NCBI GenBank assembly: GCA_015680685.1
Contig: MNCI01027152.1
Coordinates: 49,456 to 113,455, forward strand
Length of the DNA: 64,000 bases
Reading direction: 5' to 3'
Source: Gnetum montanum
Lineage: Eukaryota > Streptophyta > Gnetopsida > Gnetales > Gnetaceae
Part shown: positions 1 to 12,545 of the stretch, in pieces
Position numbering within the stretch: position 1 is the stretch's first letter
Layout: each line of letters opens with the position of its first letter
Notes under the pieces: model-generated
The model's database searches: none
What the model was told of the DNA's origin: nothing
Seen by the model: only the letters and a program-made list of their open reading frames with translations
Translations under genes and position numbers: made by a program

Positions 1-260
1 AAGTACTTGCTCACATTGAGCACTATGAAAAAAGGTAGAAATAGTAGCACCACCATAACCTAATCAATTGTAAGATCAAGGAGGGAGACTTGGTCTTCAA
101 ATTCATCCATGAGCATGTGGATAAATTCTCATCCAACTAGGAAGGATACTTCCTTATCACTAGAGACTATGGTAATGAAGCATTAAGGATACCTAACATG
201 GATGTGAATGAGTTGGCCAATCCAATTAATCATTCATATCTAAAGCCATATTACATGTAG
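1..260 (+). pseudogene. 3' end of Tat-type Ty3/gypsy pol (integrase C-terminal tail)
   Basis: The conceptual translation resembles the end of the inner element's integrase reading frame at about 45760-45936. Shared stretches include a GDLVFK/GYLVLK segment, FSSN followed by a stop and EG, a GNEALRI/SNGAFKL segment, and a closing NPINH-YL-PYY motif before the stop at 258-260. In this family the segment lies downstream of the integrase core. It has an in-frame stop at the same FSSN position as the other copy, so it is decayed. The rest of the element lies left of the window. Confidence 0.75.
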
Positions 261-292
261 CAAATAATCATCAATAAGCAAGGCTACTTTCA

Positions 293-470
293 ATGGCCTA
301 CTAGGGCCTAAAACTAGTGCAATCATGGCCTGCTGAGGCCTTAAACCAACAATATAGCCTCTCAAGGCCTTAAACTAGCACCATGATTTGCTATGACCTT
401 AAATTGGTATCATAGCCTACCAAGGCCTTAGACTGGTACTATGACACATCACTACATTAAATTGGCAACA
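293..470 (+). repeat. Short tandem repeat array, AGGCCTTAAACTGGCA type
   Basis: About five degenerate units of roughly 35-40 bases repeat a core like GGCCTTAAACTAGCA, spaced by CCTRCYRAGG-like sequence. The same core recurs at about 33640-33775, 39440-39595 and 45981-46353. Tandem repeats downstream of pol are known in Ogre/Tat elements. Unit boundaries are blurred by mutation. Confidence 0.7.
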
Positions 471-836
471 TTGGTCACCTAGGTGACTTGGTTTTATCAT
501 TTTATGTGGCCTATATGCATTGTAATGCTATACATGCTCTATTTTCTTGGGTTTCTCATCCTCTTAGAATTGTGTTTGTAAGATGAAGCCTTAGACCATT
601 GCAAGGGTGCAATCCATTATGGTAGCAAGTCACCATATGATCTCAACGTGCAAGATTTTATGTGTTTGTCTTTCTTTGTTAAGATTACTTGTACCATGGT
701 CGTCCATCCAGCACCACTCCTTGAGCCCAATCCTATAACCTCATTACAACTTTTCATACCTTGGAAAGTAATGCTAACGTATGTTTTCCACTCATGCATT
801 ATAGTCATATGATATCTCTTCATCATGCTTCATCCT

Positions 837-966
837 TAAGTCCACTTGAATGTAACACATTTCATTTAGTGGAAAATCATTAAGTTCATCGAGTGTAACA
901 CATCTCTTTCAATGGGATAGCCCCCAAGTCCATTGGATGTAACACAACTCATTCAACAGGAAAACT
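837..966 (+). repeat. Three-copy tandem repeat of about 45 bp
   Basis: Three imperfect units each contain AAGTYCAYNNRNTGTAACACA followed by a TCATT or CTTTC stretch. A related TGTAACACAACTCAT motif occurs in the inner element tail near 47290, so this belongs to the element's 3' untranslated region. Confidence 0.55.
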
Positions 967-1385
967 ATATCAAACTAACCTTGGCAATGAAAGCCATTGA
1001 AGGTATCATCTCATAAAAAGGATGGAGCAAATTTCCAAGAGGCCAAATGGCCAATGAAGCCTCAAAGTACAATGGCCAAAGAAATCTTGAATTAAAGTTA
1101 TTGAATTCTCAAATGCATTTGCCAGTTGACCAAGACTTCAAGACATGTTAATGTCATACTATAGCCATGATGACAACACTTTCAATGCATTGTTAGCTTT
1201 CACAATGATCTCCCTAATGATCAGTACTGCAATCTCATCATAGCCTTGTCCCATCACCACAAGCACTCTTTGGCATGGTTTGACATAATCAGACCAAGTG
1301 CATAGAGGGAATGTTAGTGATGGACCTATAGTTGTGCTTTGTATTCTTTTTTGGTCCCTCTTGGGTCAATCCTATAGACATCAAC

Positions 1386-1398
1386 AAAGAGGGGCCAT
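1386..1398 (+). promoter_or_regulatory. Polypurine tract (plus-strand priming site)
   Basis: AAAGAGGGGCCAT lies directly before TGAAACACCAT, the presumed LTR start. The inner element has AAAGAGGAGCTAG before the same TGAAACACCAT at 47879, so the PPT-LTR junction is shared. The short upstream block (CTTTGTATTCTTT...CATCAACAAAGAGG) is also shared. Confidence 0.7.
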
Positions 1399-2761
1399 TG
1401 AAACACCATAAAAATTTGTGAGTTGTAATTGATTTCCATCATGTAGCCTTGACTCCATGAAGCTTAAGCCAAAACTTCATTGTCAATGTGAGGATTGTAA
1501 CCCACGAGGGGCAATCTCACATGTTTTATACTTTTGAGCTGAAAAATGCCTCATAAGTGATCAAAGCCTCATTTTTCAAGTGAAAAAAGTCACCTATAAT
1601 CATATTTAGTCTTCGTGGGGTGGGGGAGAGTGAAGGGGGGGGAGGGATCAAAAATAACATGTTGATGGGTTTTATGGGTGGTGTACACTTTTCTACGCTA
1701 GAAAGACTTACCGTGGGTAAACCTCACCTACCCCTAGCATGGAGGGGTAAAACCTTCCCTCTCAATGTGGAAAATTTGCCTCTCATCATGGAAGGTTTTC
1801 CTTAGTGTGGAAATTTTCCCCTAGCAAGGAGGCTTCACCTCCATCATAGAAACTACATGCCCCAATATGGAAGCTACATGATCAAGATTTCTACACTCTA
1901 TGAACTTCAAGGTTGACCAACCACTCCAAAAGGATGGAAAAAGGTGTAGCATGGAAAAATAAGGCTAGCATAGATGATGTGACCTCATTACTATCTATAG
2001 TAAATGGAATGGCCATGATGGTTTAGCACTTACTATATATGGTAACCCCCCATGTTTGGACACCCATCTTACCTATACGTGGTAGAAATTTGTAGCAATT
2101 TGTAGCCAATCTGTCATCAATTTGTAGCAAAAATAATGGCCAAAAACCTATAAATTCAAAACCCCAACATCCTTTTCAAGTTCCACATTTTGGCATTTTG
2201 AGAATATAGTAATTTTGGCCTTTAAGAGCTCTTACAATAGTTGCAAAATGTATCTTCTTAGAGCCTCCCAGCATGGAACCCCTGATTTGTGATTTTTGAT
2301 CTCTACACTATACTTCTAGGATCCCAAACATCCAACATGGAGAATTTTTGGATCCAAAACCCCCACATTTTTCACCCTCTATTAGTGACCAAAGTTGCAA
2401 ATCTAAGGTAGTAGTAGAGGAGTTTTGACAACATCAGAAGTGGCTAAGCACCTGGATCATGGAGTGGATCACATTGGTTTCAATAGGCTCTAAACTCCTA
2501 TCCCAGTGAACCCCATTTTGCTCTCTGATGGGCATTCCTTGTATATATTTTTGGAACTCATTATTTATTTTTTAATAAAGCTTTAAAGTTTCATTTTTGT
2601 GTAATCTACATTTTCTTTCTAGTTTTAGATCTACATTTTTATTTTTATTTTACATTACATGGTTTGCATTTTGTAAGTCCTTGGGTGATTTGTTGGACCA
2701 TTCATGACAAATTGAATTCCATTTTTGAAGGCCCTAGGAATTCAATGTTGAGGTTGCTACA
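1399..2761 (+). mobile_element. 3' LTR of the left Tat-type element (1.36 kb, end inferred)
   Basis: The LTR starts TGAAACACCATAAAAATTTG right after the polypurine tract. The right end is set at GGTTGCTACA (2761), by analogy with GGATGCTACA at the end of the inner element's LTR (29422). After about the first 15 bases it differs from the 2.1-kb inner LTR, so it is a related but separate family. An AATAAAG sits near 2574. The 5' LTR is outside the window, so the boundary cannot be tested by a direct repeat. The next sequence to the right is chromovirus integrase, consistent with insertion there. Confidence 0.55.
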
Positions 2762-2811
2762 CTAGATCTTTTGATTTTTGAGTGATCAATTTTTCTAGTT
2801 GCAACACCAAT

Positions 2812-5731
2812 CCTTTATAATACCTAAAAAGAACCAATGTATCTAGGAGCCAATTTTTCTTTTTAGCCAAATCAAGTAAGGTCCTTCAAGGAAGAGACAT
2901 GAAGAAATACATGATCTCTAACCATAAACTCCAATGGCCTTTAATGTCAATTACCATATCCTATGTGCCTATCTTAAGAAACTCTTAATTTGTCTCGAAT
3001 ATCATGAATCTTCTCTTTAGTTTATCACATGAAATCTGTGCTTACCTATTGCTGATCTTCTATTATATTCCAAGATAAAAGTGTTCTACATGGCCTACCA
3101 TATAAAATCTTATATGGTTCTATCCACAAACTCTCCTAATAACTATTATTATATGCAAATTTAGCTAATGGTAGCATCCAATCCCAATCTTCTCTATCCT
3201 ATCAAGCATAGGCTCTCAACATGTCCTTGAGAATCTAATTCACCTACTTAGTTTGTGGATGATATGCTGAACTCATGTTTAGCTTTGTACCTATCTCCTT
3301 CTGAAATGCCTACCATAAATATGACATGTATCAAACATCTCTATCACTAATAATTTTTCATTATATCCCATGTAATTATACTATCTCTACAAGAAAGAGA
3401 TGTGTTTCTAATGCACTCACTAATGCTCGTGTGGCAAATAAATGGATATAATTTGTCAATCAATCAACAACTACCAGTATAGCATCATGACCACTACAAC
3501 CTATTGAACACTAGCAATGAAATCCATACCAATGGCATTTCATTTCCACTTAGGAATATTGTGGGAGTGCAAATATCCCCCAAGCCTTTGATGCTCTATT
3601 TTCACTTGCTGGTAAATTAAACATCAAGACATATATTCTCCCATATTCCTCTTCATACTATGCCATCAATACATCTATTGTCAACTTTGGTACATCTTCT
3701 AACTACCTAGATGCATTTTGTATTTGCTAATGTGAGCCTCACCCATTAACTACAATCATAGAGATTCTAGTACACATACTTGACCATCCCTCCATAACAA
3801 TCCATGACTATCCATAGAGAGTGATCCATTAGAGGTGATTTATTACCTTACTTCTCAATGCCATGGATCATTTTGTTGTTGCTCTTGTATCTACTCCTAC
3901 AAATTTGATTGAATTGTTAAGCTATTAAGCTTACTCACCATCCTAGTCAATGCATTAGCTACTTTATTAGTCTTTTGAATCCTATATTTAATAGTGAAAT
4001 CAAATTCAACAAGCAACTTCATCCATCTATGTTGTCATAGGTTTAACTATGGCTAACTCATAAGATATTGGAGGCTCTTATGATCAACCTAAATAGCAAC
4101 ATGATTCCCATATAGAGATTGTCACCAAGTCTTCAATGGAAAGATCACAACACCCAACTCTAGATCATGCATGAAATATCTAATTTCATATGGTCTTAAT
4201 TGACAGGATGCATAAGCCACAACTTGTCCATCCTGCATTAACACACAACCAAATCCATCCCTTGAAGCATCAGTGCTAACATCATCTGGATGTCTTGGCA
4301 TAAAATATATTAGCACTGGAGTAATCACTAATCTATGCTTCAACTCTCCAAATGAATCTCAACAAGCTAGCTCCAAGTACATGTATTCTCCTTCCTTAAC
4401 AATTGAGTCAAAAGGGATGCTATCTAGAAAACATTTCCACAAACCTATGGTAATATTCTATTAATCATAATAAGCTTAACACCTCCACTACTAATTATAG
4501 TACAAGAAAATCATGAATGACTATAAGCTTAGTAAAATCCATAGAGATACTAGCTCTTGACACCACATGTCCCAAGAAGTGAATCTCTAACTATCAAAAT
4601 GAACACTTGGATGGTTGAGAATCCAGTTGTTACTCCCTAAAAGTTTGTAGAAATGTACGCAAGTGCTCTTCATGCAACTACTTATCAAAAGAATATACTA
4701 AAATATCATCTATGAACATAATCATAAATTGATCTAGAAATGGCCACATCACACTGTTCATGAGGTGCATGAAAATTACCAATGCATCTGTCAACTTAAA
4801 TGGAAGTATTAGAAACTCATAATAACCATATCATGTTATAAATGCTATCTTTGATAGATCTTATTCATGAACCTACACCTAATGATACCCAGATTTGAGG
4901 TCAATCTTCAAGAATACATGAGCTCCCTGAAGTTGATCAAAAAAGTAATCAATGTGTGGCATAGAATATTTATTTTTTACCATCACCTAGTTTAGTTGCA
5001 TGTAATCTATGCATAGTTTCAAACTCCCATTCTTCTTTTTAACCAATAGCACTAGTGCATCCAATGGTGATACACTAGGGTGAATAAGGCCTTTGTCTAG
5101 CAATTCCTATAGCTAGATCTTCAAATCTACTAGCTCTATGGGAGACATCCTATGTGGAGCCTTCAAAATAAGTTTAATACCATGTTTAAGTTATATTTTG
5201 AACTTAATCTCTTGCCTTAGTGAAAAACCTAGTAATTTTGACTGGAACATAATAGAAAATTCTAGAACCATAGGAATTTGATCTATGTCCACCATATCTA
5301 TTTTATATATTATACATACAAAGCTTTTGTGTCCTTTTTGAAGCATCCTATGGTACATCCAAGAGGAGATAAAATCTAGGCATACAATCCTCAAATGAGT
5401 TTGTACCTGAATTGAAGCACCATTGACTGATTATAGTCTTAGAATCTTTTACCGATAGTCCAAACTAGCATTGAACTGTAAGAACTAATCCATTCAAAAA
5501 TTTACATCATATACCCCAAGATCCATAAAATGTAAATCACTAATTCACTACACACATTTTAATTCTATAGGCACACCTATACACACTTGATCAACTCAAG
5601 TTTCATGACCCCTAGTAGAAGATACTATCAACCTAGGAGAAAGAAGAATGACATACAGGAGCTACATGATGTGCAACCATAGGATCTACGAAACAATGGC
5701 TAGCACATGGATCAAATAAAATCAACACATT
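2812..5731 (-). pseudogene. Chromovirus (Tekay/Del-like) Ty3/gypsy protease-RT-RNaseH-integrase relic
   Basis: Read on the minus strand, the order is as follows. Protease: FDPCASHCFVDP, where the DSGAS-type motif reads DPCAS (5650-5720). Reverse transcriptase: [39 protein letters not shown] and [11 protein letters not shown] (about 4880-5180). RNase [27 protein letters not shown] (about 4150-4290). Integrase pieces: VVVD-LTNYIH, SAYHPQT, LEDML-like RAYA and FAYNNSY. Last comes the C-terminal GPF-like block HVFLHVSSLKDL..LAPRYIGSF (about 2830-2960). Many stops and frameshifts make it non-functional. The motifs fit chromovirus pol. The gag side is cut at an LTR-A element, at the protease NVLILFDP segment, and the integrase tail is cut near the left LTR. 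Confidence 0.85.
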
Positions 5732-6663
5732 TGATGAGTAGTTCAGGTACCCCTACATCTAACCATATGAATCACGAAGCGTACATGCATGATCCATTTG
5801 AATTTCATGGACTCTATGTCTTCTAGCACACTAGTCTTCTAGGAAGTGGACTTTGCTCTAATAGCCATTTGTTGTCTTCTCAATTACACTTATGATGCAC
5901 AAAGCCATGGTTAAGTGTAATCAAGGCATATGATTTTTATTATTTTATGTTTTATGCTCCTAGTGCTTAAAATAGAGAAATGAAGTAATTTAATAACTAA
6001 TTAATTAATCTCTAATTAGTTTTAACGTAAGCATCTAGTCCCACTTTTTGTGCACATCCTAAACCCACATATCCACTATTGGGATTACCAAGCACTATGC
6101 TACTAGGTGAATCAAGTAATAATGTTGTTAGGATTACCAAGTGAATACATGTTTACACTTGAAGTGGTCATACTTACGTGTTTAATCTATTTAGGTTAAT
6201 TAATTAACTAATCACTTGAAATATAATTTAGCTTAATTAATTACATAATTGATGAAAAAATAAATTCATAAATGAATCATTAATATATTCCAAGTTCTAC
6301 AAGGTTTGATCAAAAGCTCATCTTTATTGTTGTCCACATTGGTATATTTAGGTACAATAATGCTCGAATAAAGATCTGTACAGTTTTTGACTCTTTCTAA
6401 GAGCACTCAAAGAAATATTCTAACTCTTAAAGGAAAAAACTACAAAAGCTCTACTACTACTATCACAAGACATGCTATAAACATAGCTGATGAGCACATA
6501 TTTATAGAATTTATTTAAGAGCTATGTTAATGGAGCCACATAAAGGAAAAAAAATGCTACATCAACATGGCCCCGTCGATGGGGCAACAGCATGTAGATA
6601 AGGCCCCATCGATGAGTCCATGTCAATAGGGGTCCATTGACATGACACAACGATAATTCATCA
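5732..6663 (-). mobile_element. LTR-A copy, 3' LTR of a minus-strand element (932 bp)
   Basis: On the minus strand it starts TGATGAATTATCG at 6663 and ends CTACTCATCA at 5732. It aligns along its length with the outer element's LTR (61437-62344): CATCGATG/GGCC repeats near the start, a TATAAATATG box at about 6499-6506, a region with GATTAAACACGTAAGTATGACCAC, GTGGGTTTAGGATGTG and AAGTGGGACTA, and a terminal GATTCATATGGTTAG...GGGGTACC segment. It interrupts chromovirus protease. The five bases outside its left end are ACATT. Confidence 0.85.
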
Positions 6664-6677
6664 TACCACCATGATTG
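6664..6677 (-). promoter_or_regulatory. Polypurine tract of the minus-strand LTR-A element
   Basis: The minus strand reads CAATCATGGTGGTA immediately before the LTR start TGATGAATT. The equivalent of the outer element is CAGTTGTGGGGGTA before TGATAAGTC. Upstream, both have a conserved AACTTGAGGA/AACTCAAGGA..TTTTCATTCA stretch. Confidence 0.6.
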
Positions 6678-9600
6678 AATGAAAACTCATCCTTGAGTTC
6701 CTTTACAAAATTGAAAAGGTATGGGATTACTGACTAACTCTTGACATAACAAACCAACTCGACAAAAATAAGTATCAAAGTGTAGAAATAGATAACATTA
6801 GAGGTTCTAAAGAACTTTCAATAACTTTGGGAATGTTTGGTGGCTAAGGTGGCTATGGCTACAACATACAGTGAAAGATGAAAGGTATCTAGTAATGCCT
6901 TCATCTTCTCCTCCTTACTCTAGGGATCATTCATAGTCCACATAGCATCACCAATGTGGGCTAGAATGGGGATATCTCATGCACATGGCATTACTAGGAA
7001 CAACTCCTTAACATTAACAAACCAGGAAATAAATTTTTTGTGTTTGACATGGAACACCCTAGCTGCATTTTGCAACTCTTGGTATTCATTCATTCCTTGG
7101 CTAAGTTCTTAGCTACAAATCTCTGGGTAATGTATTTGCACTTAAGAACCTTGAGTTTCAATTTTTCCACCACAAGCTTTTGCTTGATGTCCTTGTGGTA
7201 CTTGAACTTAGCTTGTACAACAAGTATGAGCTAGTCACTTCCTTCTCTAATTCTAACTACCGCTGTCAAGTAGTCAACATAGCCAGATTTTCATATCGAA
7301 GATTGGCCAACTCCATGTATCCTGTCATCTCCTCAATCTACAACTCCTTCATGGATATTTTCACTTTGTTGTAGGCATCTATCCCATCAATGATAGGTTG
7401 TCAAACTTCTCTTCCTTACTATAGTTGCTAGAGGGTTTTATTTACTTTTGTCTTTGTCAACTAGATATGCTTTTCATTAATTTCTTTTTATAGATCAACT
7501 TAATCTTTGTAATGATCCTTGACTCTTTCAAATTTAAGAGCCTCGAATTTCTAGGTGGCTACCTCTACTATAGTCTTCTAGTTAATGGCATGAACCTCCT
7601 CCATGAAGAGGTTTCTATTTTCAACTATCAATCTCCTTAGCTCTATGTTCACTCTAGCTAGTTAATCCTACTATTCAACTATTATTTATGCTCATCAACA
7701 TTTCATAGGCAATGATTCTTTGTGGCCAATTGCACATTTTCCTAGTGGGTTAGATCTGATGCCTTTTAAATTTTGTGTTGGGTAGCCTCTACCAAGGATT
7801 GGTAGAACACCACTATCTCCATCGCACCCTCAACCCCTTTTAGTTTGGTGTAAAGCTATTCAAGAGGTTCATCTTTTATCAATGCCAGGTTGAGAAATGT
7901 AGGGTCAACAAGTTGGGCTTTTAATTTAGCAACTTTAACAACCAAGTATTTTTTCAACTTCTTGACTATTTTGAGTTGCCCTTCCAATATGATGTTTTTT
8001 CCCCTTGCGTCTAGCAATTATGACTAGGTTGTAGTAATACTATCCAAAAGATCAAAGACATTTGAAAGCAGTTGCCTAGTTCCCACTAGTCGCTCCAACA
8101 GTTCTTCATGCTATGTTATGCTTAATTTTCCACTTATGATTCCTAAAGACATCTACACATCTTTGAGTGTAGCAACATTTGGTACTGATGTTGCAAGTAC
8201 ATTAAGTGTTTCAGTAATTTTATCAGAAACCACCTCTACTATTGTCTTCTATCCTTGGCATTGCATCACCAACACTATTGCCTCCTCACCTTCCTCTAAG
8301 TTCACTGAGAATGTCATAGAATTCTTAGAGATTTCTAGGAGTGGCTACTATTCTACAAGAGATACCATGACCTTGTAGACAACTATGTTCATTGGGCTAA
8401 GAAAATAAATCCACCTTCCCCCATCAAGGTAACTTTTTAGGCCACCTCATTTAGGTGACTCATCACTAACCAGTACATAGATGGGTCCCCACCACTTGTG
8501 GCTACTCATCATTCTTGTTCACTCAAGAGCCATTCTTGGTATTCATGCAACTATTGGACTATTGTAGTGACATTCAGCACAGTTGTTTAAGTAGAAGATG
8601 GAGGTGGTGGTTGCTACTTCTCTTCTTGAATGGTAATTGTAGGCATTTTATCTTTCATCATCTCTAACTAATTAGCGATTAGAGCATGTCTAATAGCATC
8701 ATTTGTATAATGGACTATCCCTCCCCTCTAACAGAGTTTTCTGATGAGGAATGGGAAGGGGAGTGTCTTCCTTCCACATTCATTTTTTTTAAATGTCTTC
8801 TCCATCTCCAGATTGATCAACTATGGAAGGTTGATAAGGAATCTCCTAGTCAAAGCAACACACACATGGGTAGAAAAGATGGTGATCTTGCTAAGCCTCA
8901 CTATGGGATTTAGGTTCAAGGTTGTAATCTTGTAGTGGATCCTTTCTATAGGTGTGAGCACTTCAAAATCCTTGTGGTTGATACCATTGCACCATCGCAT
9001 CCATTCCTTTTTGATGCTAGGCTTTACCTACATTGGAATCTTAGTGAGATTCATCCCTATTTCTAGCAACCCAAGCACTTTATCAATGGCCTGCAATAAG
9101 TAGGAAACTAAGATGTCCTTGATCTAGAATAAGAATGTCTCTCCCATGTACCAATTCCTAGTGGAATTGATAATTGGTCACATAGGAGAGGTCTTTAGTT
9201 GGTCCTATTCTTCTTTAGATGCTTTCTCCAAAAATGGGCCAAAGTTTAAATTTTGGAGCATTGTTTTTTGGACCTCCTTGATTTAATTTGATTTAGGTAA
9301 GCTTCTATCAAGGTCATCTCAAGGTCTACTTGCTACGTTGGTGCCTCATCCCAATGGGAATGTTTTGTTAGTACTGCTAGTTTTGGAAATTGATGAATAG
9401 ATTCCACCTTGGCCTCTTTCCTAAAAGGACCCATGGCTTGGGTTACAAGTGGTTTTTCTTAGGCTTGTTCTTAGCCCTTTACCATTCTTGGTTGCTTCTC
9501 TCTTTGTTAAGATAGTCTTACTTCCTACATGTGCTTGCCTTTTGGTGTCATCTACTATCACAACACATCCATGGATTAGTAGATATAATGTGTAACTTTG

Positions 9601-9960
9601 AATATTTTGAGTACCATATCTCATCAATTAGTTACACTTGGATAAGTTTGGATCACTGCAGATTGATGCTTGCTTATTATTGTATTAATTAATTTTTTTA
9701 TAAGTATCACTAAAGCTCATTGGAAGGGATGGACTTATTTAATTTGGTGTTTGATTATTGATTTCTTAGTTAAACATTTGTGGGAGTTAGAAAAAATGGT
9801 GAAAATGTTTCAGTCAAAAATAGCACATTTGTGGCCTCCACAACCAAGAGCTTATTTCCAGTAGCTATAGGGTTGAAGAATAGAGTGATTTGGATAAATG
9901 GTTAGGAAGTTATGGCCTTTGGAAGGTTCTTGGCTCTAAAAATTAGAAAAAATTCCATGG
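6678..9960 (-). pseudogene. Post-pol ORF relic of the minus-strand LTR-A element
   Basis: After the internal promoter-like array, the minus strand holds broken reading frames that match the post-pol region of the outer element (57871-61190). Pairs seen by eye are STRNWYMGETFLF with STREWYMKDTYLF, IKDILVSYLLQAI with IKDIQVSYLAEAI, and NLNPIVRLSKIT with NLNPIVRPCKVT-like sequence. A KTLPFP segment matches KILPFS. The function is unknown to me. The block resembles sequences often labelled 'putative plant transposon protein', and its position after pol is where Athila-type elements carry an env-like gene. Stops and frameshifts are frequent. Confidence 0.55.
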
Positions 9961-10110
9961 CATTTGTACGCAACTATGAAAATATCTAATGGGGATCATG
10001 CATATTTATACTATTTTTCTACTACATCAACAAGCCATGTATATGGGGCCTTGTATACATATTGGCTTCATTGCCAAGGCCCCATATATTAGGTTCATAG
10101 GCAAAATTTT
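9961..10110 (-). promoter_or_regulatory. Internal promoter-like segment (GGCC array plus TATA) between pol and post-pol ORF
   Basis: The minus strand carries GGGGCCTTGGCAATGAAGCC, ...AAGGCCCC... and GTTGATGTAG, followed by AGTATAAATATGCATG near 10000-10013. The layout matches 57736-57870 of the outer element and resembles the start of the LTR, where GGCC/TCATCGATG repeats precede TATAAATATG. The sequence after it (CCAAGAACCTTCCAAAGGCC and ACTTCCTAACCATTTATCCA) matches the outer element closely. Confidence 0.45.
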
Positions 10111-11754
10111 CAAATGTGAATATATTGAAAAATACAAGGAATTTTTGAATGAATTTGGAGTCCAAGAAGTCTAAGAAAAGCCAAGAATATGATGAAATCG
10201 TTAAAGAGGGTCTTTGAAATCTCAAAAATTAAAAAAAAAATTATGGAAAATGTGTGTATATACCAAAATATGTAAAGGAGAACATGGTTTGATGCAAAAG
10301 ATGGATGTACGAAAGATTCTATTTACAAGAATGCCTAAGGATAGGGTGCTTAATGAACCCAATGAAGAGATATGCAAGTGGATTCTCCCTATATCAAACA
10401 CATGCCTTGTTTACCCTTTCATAACCTCAACCTAAGAATTTCATAGGCCCCATAGGTGATTAATGGTTAATGGAAGTTAAGGGCCAAAACCTAGAAGATT
10501 CTACCAAAGAATTCAAGTATGTCAGACAAAGACACTAAATCAAGAACATGGACATTGGTAGTAAGGAGGGTTATAGGCAGCATAGACAGATGGTAAAGAG
10601 GTGGGATGGAATTTTGAATTCAGGTCATAAGAAGTCTCTTATGGATTTGTGTTTAAAATACCTAAGAAGATCCATCCTTAGTCTAGAAAAAAATCAACTG
10701 CTTTCAATGCCTTCACATCGCCACTCTAAGATTGATCCACACCCTCAAGACACAAGAGTTCTCCCACAAAACAACCACCATTCCATAAAGAGAAGAAAAG
10801 TGAAGCAAGAAGTGAGAGAGAGGCCTTCATTAAAGGAAACCTTCAAGCATGGGTAACATGTCTTTCTAGTCCCATAACCAATGCTTGTAGCACATTTATT
10901 TATCTAAGTGTGCTTTCAATTTCCATCATATTTTTGTTAATTTTGTTTTATTTTATTTTTTTCATTTTATCATTTTTTTTTCTTTTTGAATAGGAACCAC
11001 ACCATGAAAATACTTTATTTAACTTCCTATTATTGGTAGACATGGAATGGTAAAAAGTCTATGAAAACACTCATGGACCTAAGCAAGTAGAAGAGTACAA
11101 AGAGTATTAAGCCCCCTTGAAGTCATACCTTGTACAAACCTTTGAATCCTTTCCAATTCTGGAAACTACCAAGGTCAAAAATTTATTAAAAGTTTATTTA
11201 ATGAAAAGGAACTTCAAACATCCAAAATAAGAAAAATCATAGAGTTTATGGATGGGTGGATGTTGTGGACTCACTGCCTATTCCATGAAAAAGAAACCAT
11301 GACTTAGGCAGTAGTACAAAAATTCAGAAATAAAAACCAAACATTAGCAAACAAAACAGTAAGCACAAACCATCATTAGTAATAGCTACAACACCATTGT
11401 GTCCTATTAGCAAAAAACACTTTTATTACCAGAAATTAGAAAATCACACTAAAACTAAAGTAAAATATATAAGAAGTGTAAAATTCCCAAACAAGATTTA
11501 AATGTACTAGCAATGTTGTAAAAAAAATGGTGTAAAATAGGAAAAAATTTTAAAATAAAAAAAGTGTAAAATAAACAAATTACAAAGATAAAAATATGTA
11601 AAACAAAAAAAATAAAAAAACTAAAGAGCCATGTATATGATTAACACATATTGCCATCTCTTCAATGACTAAGTTGGAAGGAGGATATCTGAAAAATTGA
11701 GTGTGGTTGCCCATTTGTTGAGGTGTTTGTTGCACCAGCTTGCTTGGCCTTGTG
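10111..11754 (-). other. Spacer between integrase end and internal promoter in the minus-strand element
   Basis: No gene is supported. Parts align with the outer element spacer: the CCATGCTTGAAGGTTTCC side with TTCTCTTTATGGAATGGTGG near 10780-10850 corresponds to the stretch near 57060-57210. A T-rich block on the plus strand lies at 10940-10990, and an A-rich low-complexity block at 11520-11620. Confidence 0.5.
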
Positions 11755-12545
11755 GAAAAGCTTTATTTTTTGGATGTTGACCAACTACTTTTTGTTTGGG
11801 CTTTTAGGTTTATGTATGATCATTTCCCAAGAATTAAAAACTTCATTAAGTATATAAGGCCCTTTCCACAATATTTGTAATCTGGTTTTCTAAGGTATGT
11901 TTGTGGGATTCTAGTAGAGAACCTTATCTCCTTATTAAAATTTCACTTTTCGTATTCTAAGATCATGATGTTGTTTTTTGAATGCCTTATGTACTTCATT
12001 CAAAGATAGGGCCACCAATCTATTTTTGTCTAGAACATTGAGGTTGATTAGTCTTTCTTTTTGTGTCAAACTTAGATCAACATCTAAGTCACAGGCTATT
12101 GAGAGTGTAAAGAGGTCAAATTGAATTAGGAGCATTGGAAGTTTTCTATACATCAGCTCATAGGGAGAGTAGCTAATAGAGAGTTTTTATGTTGAGTAAT
12201 AGGCCCAAAGGACATCATTGAGTTTTATGCTCTAGTCTCTCATATATTTGCTAATAGTTCTTATTAGAATATTTGTAATCTCTCTATTAGTCACCTATTC
12301 TTGACTGTTGGCTTGGAGGTGATAGGATGTTGTTAATTTATGTTTAACCCCCAAGCATTGCATGAGCTTTTGAAAAGTTGCACCTAGAAAATGGATTCCA
12401 TTGTCATAAATTAGTGCATGTGGCATCCCAAACCTATTCACAACATTTTTTTGTACAAATCAAATAGCAGTGGATACAAGGTCTTGATTCAAGATCACTC
12501 ATATGGATATCTAGTTGTATGTCATTTCTATGTTGTCGTTCTATG
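11755..12545 (-). pseudogene. Integrase C-terminal half of the minus-strand LTR-A element
   Basis: The minus-strand translation includes VVNRFGMPHALIYDNGIHF, keeping the second catalytic Asp. Then come GATFQKLMQCLGVKHKLTT and YHLQANSQ, where a stop stands at the place of the catalytic Glu. MYRKLPMLLIQFDLFTLSI, LVALSLNEVHKAF and a WKGPYIL segment follow. It aligns with the outer element at 55500-56220. The first half of integrase and all of RNase H, RT and protease are absent: gag sequence begins directly above 12546, so roughly 3 kb has been deleted. Confidence 0.75.

Larger units (their letters stand above)
261..1385 (+). other. Post-pol untranslated tail of the left Tat-type element
   Basis: This is non-coding sequence between the end of pol and the polypurine tract. 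It holds two tandem repeat blocks, listed separately, and no supported gene. The layout (integrase, short AGGCCTTAAACTGGCA-like repeats, 1 kb of unique DNA, polypurine tract, LTR) matches that of the inner element at 45937-47878. Confidence 0.6.

Noticed and set aside
293-470. A CRISPR-like array
   Set aside because: Spacers are not unique, units are degenerate, and the context is a plant retrotransposon tail.
1620-1805. 61-codon plus-strand frame with a Gly-rich start
   Set aside because: It lies inside an LTR and shows no similarity or codon pattern of a gene.
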